DNA of 64,000 nucleotides from Pholis gunnellus. Lineage: Eukaryota > Chordata > Actinopteri > Perciformes > Pholidae. Positions 49,101 through 60,500 of the stretch are shown here, piece by piece. The notes under the pieces are model-generated. The model was not told the DNA's origin. It searched no databases and saw nothing but the letters and a program-made list of their open reading frames with translations. The position numbers and the translations under genes were made by a program. The first letter of the stretch is position 1. The number at the start of each line of letters is the position of its first letter. The DNA lies in assembly GCA_910591455.2 (NCBI GenBank), contig OU342823.1:19363394-19427393 (forward strand), written 5' to 3'.

Positions 49101-52100
49101 ATGAGCAGTTCTTGAAGAAACACCACAGGACAATGATTCGGCTTGTTCTGAACAGACACTGCACCGGCATAGTAAACAGGGAGGAACTCATTATAGAGTC
49201 ACTTGCAGCACCATGGACGGGGTCACAAAGAGGGGTCGGCTCTCAGGGTTTCAGCACCACGGAGAGCTCTGGCAACGACGTCTATAAATCACAAACATCA
49301 CAAATGAGACAAAAGAAAAAAGAGTACGTACGCCGTGCCCTCTCCATTGTACACCCATGTGGTCGTATTCAAACCCTGGTGAATGGAGGCGATGTAGTAC
49401 GCACAGCTGTTGAGATGGAGGGCGTAGAGCAGGTAACCCGTGGTGCGAATCACTCTGCGTTAGAAAGACAGCGATAAGAGAAGGATTAGAAGAAACGGAA
49501 CTAATAAAATTGATGAATAAGAATTCAGAACAATGTATAATCTGTCGAGTTTGAACGGGAGTGTCAGGTAACATCCAAACAATCAAAATAAATACAAATA
49601 GTATTGATTTTTTCCTGTCATTTACCTCCAGATGTAGGCCTTGGCCATGATACTCTCGAGTTTATCGCTGAAATCAAAGAAGGACTCGATCTAGAACACA
49701 CAAGAAAGCAAACACGTGAGGGACCAGACCTTTTGAAACTAAAATATTTTGATTCACATTTACATAGTTCTCTTCATTTACATCATTAGTTAAACGGACG
49801 AGTCGGCGGCCCTACCCTGATGAAGCGGTTGATTCTGTAGATGGTGGAGAATTCAAAGTGCAGGCAGAGAAGGTCAAAGGGGAGGATGCTGAAGATATCA
49901 ATCTAAAAAGAGAAATAAATGTAAAACTTGGATTTGTTTCACAGCGGGTTCGTTAAATTTCATCATTTGCACATTGGTGGAGGAAGTAAGAAGATCATTT
50001 ACTCAGTAGAAGAAGTGGTAACACATCGTGAACATATCAGTAAAATCATCTGCTAAATCTACTGCAAGTATTAAAGTCAAAGGAAATGACTGATATATTA
50101 TCATTCATGACATTATTAGATTGTTAATACTGATGCACTCTAATAGTGTTTAAAGCTGGTTGAGGTAGAGCTCATTTGAACCACTTCATGTACAGTTGGA
50201 TAGTTTAGTCCAGTGGTTCCCAACCTAAGGGTGGGGCCCCTCCAAAGGGTCACAAGACAAATCTGAGGGGTCATAAGACAAAGCAGAGGTCTGCTGCACA
50301 CATTTGTAATAATGCTTCACTTCTTTGGAGAAATAATGACTCATTTCAGTTCTTTGAGCCGTTATTGGAATGAAACCATGTGAGACGTTAAGGGGGGGGG
50401 ACTGTCTCTTTGATGGATCTGCTCCCAACTCATTGACATCTGACACATGAACAAACACTGTTTTACTGTAAGGGGTCACAATCCAAAAAAGGTCGGCAAC
50501 CAAAGGTTTAATCTTTTACCTGTTAACAACCCGACCGACGGCGGGCTCAGCTTTAAAGCTGGTGTGAAGCTGCTGGTATCATATAAAACTAAAGCTCGAC
50601 CTAAGGGCAAGAGGTCAGCGTCGTCTTATGTTTCATGATGTTATATTAGCCCGTAACTACGAGACAAAATCATCCTAAAAATGAAGTAAAGTAGAAATAT
50701 AATGAGAAATGTTACAGTATTTCATTGCAGTACTGGACATGTCATTACCGTCTCACCTTAAATCGTTGTGATTTCCGATAATGTACCTTCACCACACGTC
50801 TGTCTTTCTGCGGGAGGAATCAAACACACGTTTCACAGTTCAGGCGAGTTTAAGAATATGCAAACTATCATAGATACAGACTACACACTCGTAGTGGCGA
50901 TCCGTTTTGTTTTTGTGACTCACAACAACGTCTCCGGCTTTGACAAACTGTATTCGGGGCTGCCAAAGAACGATGTCAACAACATTCACTAAGTCACAGA
51001 GAATGTCGAAACATATCCAGTAGCGGATGTTGGTTTCATTATGGAAAGGGAAAAACAACCGCGCGGTGCAAAACCAAACGTTGTAGTTGAACGCCACCGC
51101 TACCACGGACAACCAGGCAATGTACCGACGATCTGGAGAGAAACAGACACACAGATTCATTTTTTTGTGTTTATGTTCATTTAATTCTCAGCTGTCCTGT
51201 TCCCTGCGTGCACCATACACACCTAAAGGATCTAAGGTCTCGCCCACGATGGTATCCATCCAGTTCTCGATTGGATAGAAGAGGAGGTCGAAGAAGGAGC
51301 AGCTGATGTCTGGGAGGATCTTCGCTTTCCTCTTAGCCTCCTCCGCCAGCCTCTCCTCCTCCCCTTTCTTCTCCGCCTCGAGCCTTTTCTCCTCGTCCTT
51401 TTTCTTCTTCTCCTCTGCCTTCTTGGCCGCCTCCTCTGCCTTTTTTTTGTCCACTGCTTCTTTTGCTATTCGCTCCTCTTCCTTCAACCTGATGTAGTCC
51501 TCCTTCCTCAGAATAGGTGCTGAGCAGACAAAGAGAGTGGCGGAGAGTTAAATGGCCCTTTTGGCTTGTTTGCTGTCTGCATGTTGCTCTGAACGTGTCC
51601 GTACTTACTGACAGGTGGGCTGATTTCTGGCGAAGTGGCATACGGGTCTATGACTTTCTCTTTGAGGAGCTCTGTCCGCTCTTTGACCTTCTTGACTATA
51701 CTTCTGAGCGTATCATCTATTTCACGGAAGTAGACGACAGGTGGAGGAGTAGGAGGAGGCGGCGGGGCCTCTTCACTGAAAAACAGGGAGCAAAGATAAA
51801 AGAAGGGCGAATAAAGGATTACCAGAGACAAGGTGACGCTAAATCAGAGAGGAGGGAAGTGAGAAGAAGAGTATCCTCAGTTAAATGGAACAATCAGTAT
51901 AGTTCATGTTATTATTGTCACTATTCATCTGCTGAAGGAAGACAAAGAGAGAGACACACAACCCTCTATTAGCTCTATCATAATAATCTATAGAACAAAC
52001 ACGTTGGACTTCTATTTTCACTTTTATCTGAACCCAAGAGAAAACATAGTATTTCATGAATATGTCATATTAAAACCTCTCTAATCTCTATTTCAACAAT

Positions 52101-55100
52101 TGTTCATTTGCCAATAAAAAAAAACAAAAACATAAATTCATTAAATCATCTGCAAAGAACAAAATGAATTCTCTTGCTTTGAGTATTTCACTTGCATGTG
52201 AACGCTCTAACTGATCGTTCTCAGTCACAAATACCACTAAGCTCCTAATCTCCTTTCCTACTTTTGGAGTCACAGGCTGAGAGTCACACTGTGATCACGG
52301 CCGCTGTTACTGCAGCTATAACATGCAGGACGTCCACTGTACTTATCGTGAGGAGAGCTGAAACAAGGCAGGTGCAGCTACTCAGAGTAGTTCACCTGCA
52401 CCATCCGTAACAATGGTTCATGTGTCAAGTTTAGATTTTAAATGGCAGATATTAGCAGCAACAGTTATGTCTTAAGTTTGGAAATGATGTAAATACTGAA
52501 TGCTACAAAGTAAAACAAAAACAATACATAGCTAAAGGACCATCTGCAATCACATTTCTGGAGATATATTTGTCTCTCACACATTGTCATTATACAGCTA
52601 CACAGACGCTAAATATACTGTAAATGAGTAAAGACAACAGAAACAATAATGTTTCAAATCATTTTTGATGATAAAATTGTGACTAAAAAGCAAATGTTCG
52701 CGAAAAAGTTGTATTTCCGAAAGAAATCTGAATTAAGGAGCCTTTTAAAAGCTTGAAGTGTCAGTAATACTGACATGTCCATCCAAATCCCAGACCCGCT
52801 TCATTAGATAGACACAGTATGGGATCAATTCTTACCCTTCAGCAGCAGGAGCAGGAGCAGCAGCAGGAGCAGCAGCAGGAGCAGGAGCAGCAGGAGCAGC
52901 AGGAGCAGGAGCAGCAGCAGCAGGAGCATCAGCAGGAGCAGGAGCAGCAGGAGCAGCAGGAGCAGGAGCAGCAGCAGGAGCAGCAGCAGGAGCAGCAGCA
53001 GCAGGAGCAGCAGGAGGAGCAGGAGCAGCAGGAGCAGGAGCAGCAGGAGCAGGAGCAGCAGGAGCATCATCATCAGCAGCAGCAGCAGCAGCATCTGGGG
53101 CAGGTCCTGAGGCAGGAGCTGGAAGAGAAATACAGCAGCACTCTTTAGTCCATTTCTACCAACCATATCAAAGTGTTTTACATTTGTACGTTGTTGTTGC
53201 TGTCTGTATTCAGCCGGAGGGAGGCCGCTCCAGGATAAGGCCGATGAAGACCCTCTATTTTAGATGGATGCTGTCGACGCCGATGCCGTGTGTGCGTAAC
53301 TATGCATGAAAGGCTTTTTCTCCTCACTGGGACAAAGGTGCATGGAGACCTTCCTCAGGATCCCAAAAACAAACAACCAAGACAAGCAAGGTGATTTAGG
53401 TTTATTTATTTTTCTAAGTTAATGGTCTCCTGCCAAAGAATGAGCGAGAGCTGCTAAGGAGACACTGCAGTGGGGCAGCTGTTCAGTTTGAATGAAGTGT
53501 GTTAATATGTCCTTTGACATTTTGACAGTTTATTTTGTCAATTTATCAGAATCCCCATCGCGCTCCTGTAACGCCTGTGAGGGTTTAGTTTTGTCCCACT
53601 GCCAGATCAGAATGTTTTGAGGGCTCTCTCACAGACATGTTGAGCCCTTTATGAACCCTTTCCGTAAGTTTTCATTTCTGCAGACTTTGCACAAGGGAAT
53701 TACCCACAATTCATAGCAATGTGACGTTAAACACGGGATTAGCAGTGGAAGCATGGACCCAATCCCAATGTCCCCCCTAAAGCCTCAAACCCCGAACCCT
53801 CAAGGATTTACTGACGTCACCTGGTGAGTGGTTGAGCGTGAGATGGTGTAAATAGGAATGGGACAGCACTTCTACCATGAAAACGACAACAAATATGATT
53901 TATTTTATACTTTGGACTCCCTGATTTGAACGTCTTCCAGGCTCTTTCCTCACAAGATGAGCTGACTTCATATAATATATTTACTCGTTTTTGTCAAAAC
54001 AGCTGACAAAATCAAATATTTAATGAATAAATATAAGTTTATTTTGTGTTCCATCTTTAACCCTTAATGTTTCTGTGTAAATGTAATACTCCAGGCTGAA
54101 CACACGTGAGCCGTCCTCTTTGTTTACCTTTTTTTACGTCTCAATGCGTCCGCTGGTTACCCCGTGTTTAACGTCACATTGCAATGATTTGTGGGTAATT
54201 CCCTGAGGCAAAGTCAGCATCCTATGCTGATTTACGATAAGGGTTCATAAAGGGATCAAAATGTCTGCCAGAGAGCCTCAAACACTCGATGATTTGACAG
54301 CGGGACATCCCTAAACCCTCACGGACTCGCGCGCCTCAAAGTCCGTGAGTCCGTGAGGGGGGACGTTGGGATTGGGGACGTTGGGATCGGGGACGTTGGG
54401 ATCGGGGACGTTGGGATCGGGGACGTTGGGATCGGGGACGTTGGGATCGGGGACGTTGGGATCGGGGACGTTGGGATTGGGCCCATGGAGACGTAAATAA
54501 AAGGTAAATAAAGAGGACGGCACAGGTGTGTTTAGCCTTGCAAATTACTTATTTACTCAGAAACATTAAAGAATAAAGATGGGACATGAAAACACTGGAA
54601 GCAGAGACTGTGTCTCATAGATTTATCCGTCAGACAGTATTTTGTCATTGAAGCTGTTTTGAAAAAAACGAGTAAATAGATGACCTCTCATTTTGTGAGG
54701 AAAGAGTCTGGAAGATGTTAAAATCAGGTTGCAGCAAAGTGCTGTCCTATTGGTATTTACAGCATTTCAAGCCTTTCTCTCTCACACTCAACCATTTATC
54801 AGGTGACGTCAGTAAATCCCTGAGGGTTCAGGCTTTAAGGCCTTAGATTGGGATTCGGCCAGCTCGCACAATGCATCCTGGTACATGTAGGCACATGTAC
54901 CAGGAGCAGGAGAAATCAGCTTTCTTGGTCAATATACTGGAGCACGCGCTGGGGAATTAATTTCTTCATTGCAATACAGTTATCAGCATTGATTAGACGT
55001 CCACAGGAGGGCTCAGGGCTCAGGGCAGGGTAGACGATCAAACGGAGGGAAACAAATCAAGACACAAGAGAAAAGACTGTTACAAATAAAACAGGAACGG

Positions 55101-56178
55101 GACTAAACAAAGACCAAGATCATGACAATATTGACAATATTTTAAACCACTGGACTGTATTTATGTCACCCTGAAGTGAGACGAAAATAAAAATCCATGA
55201 GATGAAAATCAAAGCAACCTCGAGTAGTTTACTGCACTAGCTTCTTAAATGTGTGTACATGGTGTACTTCATGCCACTTCCTGTGCATTTACTGTACTTG
55301 GCGAGGACCGTTAAATTGATGTGAATAGTACGTGGCTTTCTTGATTTCAATTAATCAGCTGCAAAGCTGCATAACAGATGCTATATTTATCAGCTCAACG
55401 CATTAGACCGCTCACCTGGTTGTGGTTCTTCCTTCTTGGGCTCTTCTTCTTTCTTCTCTTCTTTTTTGTCCCCCTCTGTCTTCCCTTCTTCTTTCTTTTC
55501 CTCTTCGCCATCCTTCTTTTCAGGGGGCTTTTCTTCCTGTAAATAAACAATAATGGTACCAGTGTGCAGACGAAAGTGGACAAACAACGCCTCGAGACAA
55601 AAAGGGGACACATCCCAACAGTCAGCTGTGAATCTCTTTTTATTTGTAAGTGAATAAAGCATGCAAATGTAAAAGGGCGAAGTAGGTTTCACTTCTGATA
55701 TTTGCTAATGATTACGGTGTGTACATAACTACACTTGTAGTTCTTCCTCAGCAGCATCTCAGGAAACATATTGAAGGCCCAGCAGTAAACCAGCAACAGT
55801 GAATCCACCCATGCAGGCCCTTCATCAGTGCCAAGCTGCTTCAGAGGTGATCTGATTTACCAGCCACGGATTACCTTTAAAACAAGGTAGCGAGTACTCA
55901 ACCTGATTAATGCAATGTTTGGTTTAAATGGTGCACACATGCTAATACACATTACAAAATAAATATGAAAAAAATGCAGATTACACAAACATGAAGGTAA
56001 AGAAATGTTTTGGAAACACCTCTCTGGTGCAGGTGTTTTATACGTAAGGTATTAAAAAGAGGCCAGGCCTTACCTTAGCTGGTGGAGGTGGGGTAGGAGG
56101 TGGGGTAGGAGGCGTGGCCTCATCGTCGCTAGAGGGAGGCTCGGGAGCCCCCATCATCTTTTTAAACCTGCTGAACAT
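46111..56178 (-). CDS. cngb3: cyclic-nucleotide-gated channel beta-3-like subunit, tandem copy A
   Basis: Cone photoreceptor CNG channel beta subunit. Exons: 56178-56074, 55536-55416, 53118-52836, 51775-51609, 51519-51223, 51132-50924, 50807-50757, 49902-49816, 49690-49626, 49454-49332, 48149-48008, 47893-47734, 47575-47478, 47382-47299, 47173-47055, 46700-46548, 46427-46289, 46125-46111. Phases agree; 805 aa (human CNGB3 809). Pro- and Lys/Glu-rich N-terminus, an Ala/Pro repeat (exon 3, residues about 76-170), then the conserved DPYATSPEISPPV motif as in human CNGB3. A Lys/Glu coiled stretch precedes S1 (about 326). Pore loop SLINIGGLPEP and S6 are at 504-550; C-linker MRDVIGAATAGKTY; cyclic-nucleotide-binding domain about 637-755 with LPGDFVVKKG, FGEISLL and NRRTANV. 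The last 15-nt exon (KGDA then stop) is the least certain; reading on past 46289 would also reach a stop. CNGB1 is a poorer match in the N-terminus. Confidence 0.92.
48160..49330. repeat. repeat-filled intron 10 of cngb3 copy A
   Basis: Two related blocks of about 80 nt (about 48247-48330 and 48777-48852), sharing ATTAGCATATG, ATTCTTGAGTTATG and GTTTTGTGAGGT, flank a degenerate tandem stretch (about 48420-48640) with recurring CATAGTATAGT and GTCATGAAAAT. At 48894-48970 lies a copy of the fish repeat with GGCATTCTTGAGATATGGCT. I searched here for a second pore exon like that of copy B and found none. Confidence 0.6.
52836..53118 (-). repeat. cngb3: Ala/Pro-coding CAG/GAG repeat exon of cngb3 copy A
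   Basis: Exon 3 (283 nt) consists almost entirely of GCT/CCT codons on the minus strand, with a short Asp block. Flanking phases (1 in, 2 out) select the Ala/Pro frame; the poly-Leu and poly-Gln/Glu frames are only shadows. It sits between the Lys/Glu-rich exon 2 and the Pro-rich start of exon 4. Such an array is expected to vary in length between individuals. Confidence 0.8.
53549..54860. mobile_element. interleaved inverted repeats (foldback or MITE-like) in cngb3 copy A intron 2
   Basis: Arm A (about 53549-53745) is repeated inverted at about 54158-54376. Arm B (53758-54145) is repeated inverted at about 54488-54860. A and A' share GTGAGGGTTTAG, TTCATAAAGGG, GTGGGTAATTCCC and GTGTTTAACGTCACATTGC. 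B and B' share GGATTTACTGACGTCACCTG, GCCGTCCTCTTT and AATGTTTCTG. The terminal motif CCCAATCCCAATGTCCCCCC (53758-53777) recurs reversed at the right end (54846-54858, GATTGGGATTCGG) and in the 15-bp array. No transposase frame is seen. Confidence 0.75.
54361..54480. repeat. minisatellite, 8 x 15 bp
   Basis: Eight exact-length units of GGACGTTGGGATCGG, with T instead of C near both ends. The unit is the reverse complement of the terminal motif of the surrounding inverted repeats with one C/T change. Confidence 0.9.
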
Positions 56179-56849
56179 GGTGTGGGGCTCGGTGTGGGCT
56201 ACAGCAGACCAGTCCTCCTGGAAACGCTTTCCAATGCAGGCAAGAGTCCCCGGACGCTCTGTAGTCCTCGTCTCAAATCCACACAACAGACTGAGGCAAT
56301 TAAATTTGTTAGACGCATTAATTCCCTCTGGGCCACGCCCCTTTCTCCTGAAGTCAACACCAGATCAGCAATCACAGCTGCCAATCACTGCCAGGCGTGA
56401 CAACTGTCCTGTGTTGACTCCAGTCCACGGACCATTTAAGAGGCCGAATCAGAGGTATAATTACTGTCATTTGTTGGCAAAATGCATCTTAATAATGAAT
56501 ACAAGTGTGTCTTCTTAATAATCAATGATCAAATGAAAAAAGGGATTATTATCAGCCAAAGTAGGTCGGGGATAGGACACATTTTCATTATTACAAAGTG
56601 GTTACCAACTCTGCCATTAAGTTTATTGAAATAAATAAAAACAACTGTTAGTTTTGCCTCTGCATTTCACACAGAACTGATTTCATTTGTGAATATATCT
56701 AATCACGGGATAACACATGAACTACATGGTAGACACTCACAGGCTGCCGGGGTTATTTCAGTCCACTCCAAGTTCATTTAAGTTCACAACCACAGAGAGC
56801 ACTTAGTTAATTAACCAACCCACCATGTGTCTGGCTAACGGGATTAGTT

Positions 56850-56945
<96 letters not shown>

Positions 56946-57030
56946 GTAACTCCTTCTGTACAAACAAACAGACAGAAACATGCAAAAAAACAGGACAAGA
57001 CACTGAAAGTCAACTTTTGTTAAGTCAAGG
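56179..57030. promoter_or_regulatory. upstream region of cngb3 copy A
   Basis: Only about 0.85 kb separates the copy A start codon from the probable copy B poly(A) site. It contains a (CT)n array (56852-56943) and, directly beside it, GGGATTAG (56840-56847), a CRX/OTX-type TAATCC site on the minus strand, as expected for a photoreceptor promoter. An in-frame ATG at 56286 could extend the protein, but MFSRFKK has a good ATG context (A at -3). Confidence 0.45.
56852..56943. repeat. (CT)n microsatellite
   Basis: Forty-six uninterrupted CT units between the tandem cngb3 copies. Confidence 0.95.
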
Positions 57031-57555
57031 AATTATTTATTCAAGCCGATATTAAAGGGGATAAAATCAATCAAATATTATATCATGAGCATTATAGTTA
57101 TCAATTATTATGATAGATAATCTCTGTTAGACTTTTACAACCACGTGCATTGGCAAACTGAACATATAGCCCATAAAAGCAGACAAATAAAACAATAGTG
57201 CATCAATAGCAAACAGCAGTATCTACTGATGGATAGGCAGTAGTTGAGGTTCACAGACAGATTCAAATATTGCACATCTCATCAAAATAGTTTGTGTTTA
57301 AATACATTTTTGGAGTTTGAATCTGCTTGTTGTCTGAGTTAGGTGGGTTTTGTGATCTCGTGTTATCTGATGGTGTCACCATCGAGCGTGTCAAACAAAA
57401 CGGGGAAGCAACAGCAGCATCAGCTTTAAACGATGAATCTCACAATGACAGGAAACACACACTCAGTACAAAAGAGCAAGTAGCAAGAGGTTGAAAACAA
57501 AACTGTACATTCACTCCCAAAAAGGAGTCATAAAAAAATAAGCTCACTTCAATCC
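57031..57555 (-). other. cngb3: cngb3 copy B 3' untranslated region
   Basis: From the stop at 57556 to a minus-strand AATAAA (plus TTTATT at 57036-57041), about 0.5 kb of AT-rich, noncoding sequence. Confidence 0.55.
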
Positions 57556-60500
57556 TCACTGGCCACCAGCAGCAGTCTGGAGGAAAGGAAACACAAAGTA
57601 TGGGTTTAGCAATAGCTTTGAAATGACCACATATAGATACAAACGTAGGCGTTGTTACCTTCATTTTGTCCATAAAGTTCTTGTTAATGTTTCCACCGAA
57701 AGCACGCAGCAGCTTGGGTGTGGGCGGCTTGGGTCCGAACAGCGCCAGTCCTTTCTCCTTCGCCACTTCTACTTTAGCTGCTGCTGGACCCTTCGCCTTC
57801 ATCAGCTTCCTGCACGGCACAGAAACAGAGACGCCGGCTCAACAAACGGCCTCTGAACGAGCTTTTGCAATATGCATAATACCAAACATGTTGGTTGTAA
57901 AAGTGGAGAATTGGCTGTTTAAAGAATTCTCTAAAATAAAAGTGAGCTATAAGGAAAAATAACAACTGTAAATAAGTGCTGCATGTAAGATGAGCAATTT
58001 GAATAATCTTTAAGTCATTTTTTTATTATTAAAATGATAAATAGTAAAGACAATAAATGGGTTTGTTGATTTGTTTGTTGACCTTCTTGACCTGTGGTCG
58101 TGTGCAGGAGCTCACCCCGGTGACGGTGTGAGATGGCTGTTTTTGCCTCCAGGCCTCTGACTCACCTTCCCTTCCTGGCCAACACTTTCTGAGACTCCGG
58201 GTAGTGCACCAGGATGTCAAACAGGTCTTTCTTCTCCAGGACAAAAAGGTTAGCGAAGCCGTAGGCTTTGACGTTAGCTGTGCGCCTGTTCCCTCCGTCT
58301 TTGGACGATTGTAACAAACTGAGAAAGAAAAAGATGTGATGAGAATGTGAATTTGAATCCATCATCTTCTAATCAGGGGCATGTTAATCGCAGTGTGAAA
58401 ACTAGAATTAACAACGCTCTCGGGTTTCTTTCTTCAGACTTTGTATTTGTTTCTTCTCTACCTGATTTCTCCAAACACACATCCAGCCTTCAGTGTGACA
58501 AACACAATGCTGTTGTCGGGTCCTCCCACCACCTGCACCGCACCGCTTTTAATCACGTACATCTCTTTGCCGATGTCGCCCTGCAGAGCGAGCAAAGTTA
58601 TTTACACATGCAGAAACATGACAAATAGTGTACAGAAGAATAGACAGTAGATATGTACACAAAGGTTGTGCTCATGGGGTTTTGAAGGATGATAAAGACG
58701 ATATGATGAGAATTTTTCACTTTTTTGACGACAAAGTCTCCCGGTAAATAGACGATAGACTTGAGCCTCAGTAACATGTCCACCAACATCTGCTGGTCAC
58801 AGCCCTGTAGAGGAAACGCTATGTTTAACCGACTTCATTCCCAGGCTGCTGTGTGCCTAATGTGTTGTGTTTGTGGCGTCTTGAAAAGGCACCTTGAAAA
58901 GATCGATCTTCTGGAAGGTCGTCAGGTTGATGTCCACAGCGATGGCGGTTCTCATCACCAGAGGCATCTTGTCCAGCAGCTCAGACTCGTCTGAAAGCAT
59001 CGAGATGAAACGGGGAATTTATTCTGGGGTCACGTGAGTCTCGAGCTACAGAGGGATGTGGTACAACCTTTTTAAGGTGATGTGTGTGAACTGGTTTCTT
59101 ACAAGGCTTTCTAACATTCTGTAAAAACTTGAGCTGAGCACTTTGTCCAGTGTTACTGACCCAGCATGCCCTGTGCGTCCCAGGTGTAGGTGAACCAGGT
59201 GCGGACTCGGTTCTGCACCAAAGGGGGGATGTGGTTGTTCACCATGTAGTCCACGGTGCCGTCCATGGAGGCTCTGAAGTAGGTCTGTCCTGCTGTGGCT
59301 GCACCGATGACGTCTCTCATCTGAGGCCAGACGACGGTAAGAACAAATACGTCAACTAAGGAAAATAACTACTACGGTCAATTACACCAATGTTGCAACA
59401 ATTAGCACATTTGACACACAGGGAACCAGTGAAACACAGATGATGGGGTGTTAGTGAGACTACTATGGTAAAATGCCTGATGATTGTGATTTCTAACTTC
59501 AAAGGGTTTCATTTATCTGTCACTACATTAACAAGACAAGTGGGAGAAGACATGCTAAATGCTAATTTAGAGGTGCTAATTTCTACCAGGGTTCCAGAGG
59601 AACGGAGCATGTTGGGACTCTCTATGTTACCTGTCCAATCAAACTGGAGAACACAAAGACGCCCGTGAAAAAGTTAGTCATCTGAAAGGTAATCTCAAAG
59701 ACGGTATGGGGTTCGTTAAGACCCCCGATGTTGATCAGACTGCGGACAGCGTAGTAGTAACAACGCAGGTACCTGTGGAGAGGGCGGGGCGTTAGAGGGG
59801 CTGTTACAAACAAGCCTATGTGTCATTGGACTGTTGTTTTTTTTGGACAGACAGATAGAATATGTGTGTATGTGTGTGCATGTGTTTGGGAGGAATCATT
59901 GTTAATTCCCCCTTTTTTCACGTTTGATTCCCTTGATGTCTTGCTGCCGAATTTTCACACAAAAAAAAACTTTGCAAATCGAAAGCAAAATAATCCAAAT
60001 ACAGGTTAATTAAAAAAACTTATAAATAATACTAATGGCAAAAAAAGAAGAGCAATAAAAGATAAAAAAATATATATATTACAAATAAACTACCTGGCCA
60101 AGAATGATGGACATAAAGAAAGCCCCAAAAAGGTAGTTTGTCATCTGAAAGATCTGTCCGAACACGGTGTCTGGAAATGGCAACTCAGCGATCAGCAGCA
60201 GGGACTTCTCCGCATAGAAGAAGCAGCTGAGGTAACTGCAGCAGCAGCAGCAGCAGAGATGGAACATACGAGACATTTTTTAAATGTGTGACTGTCTTTG
60301 GACGTCTCAGGGATGGAGACAACTGGAACTCTGTTTCAGTGCAGCGAGCATCGCACTGACTCTAAAAGCTACGTGTCGATGCCGCACGGCAGCCCTATCG
60401 ATGAGTGTCTTAATAAAAACAAAGAGGAATTACTTTAAACTCATCATTAATTAATAAATCGTTAACTTAAACTGGGACAAAGTGTTACACTGATCACAAG

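Noticed and set aside
52819..53166. Poly-Gln/Glu (plus) and poly-Leu (minus) reading frames
   Set aside because: These are shadow frames of the Ala/Pro exon; exon phases before and after select the Ala/Pro frame.
54361..54480. Possible CRISPR array
   Set aside because: Units are contiguous without spacers, and the context is a vertebrate intron.
54311..54523. Reading frame with repeated PDPNV units, superficially like a parasite surface-protein repeat
   Set aside because: It is the translation of the 15-bp minisatellite within an intron, with no splice support and no homology beyond the repeat.
56179..56286. Upstream in-frame ATG extending cngb3 copy A by 36 residues
   Set aside because: The downstream ATG has a better context and a short basic start as in CNGB3; the extension looks like 5' UTR. 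Not fully excluded.
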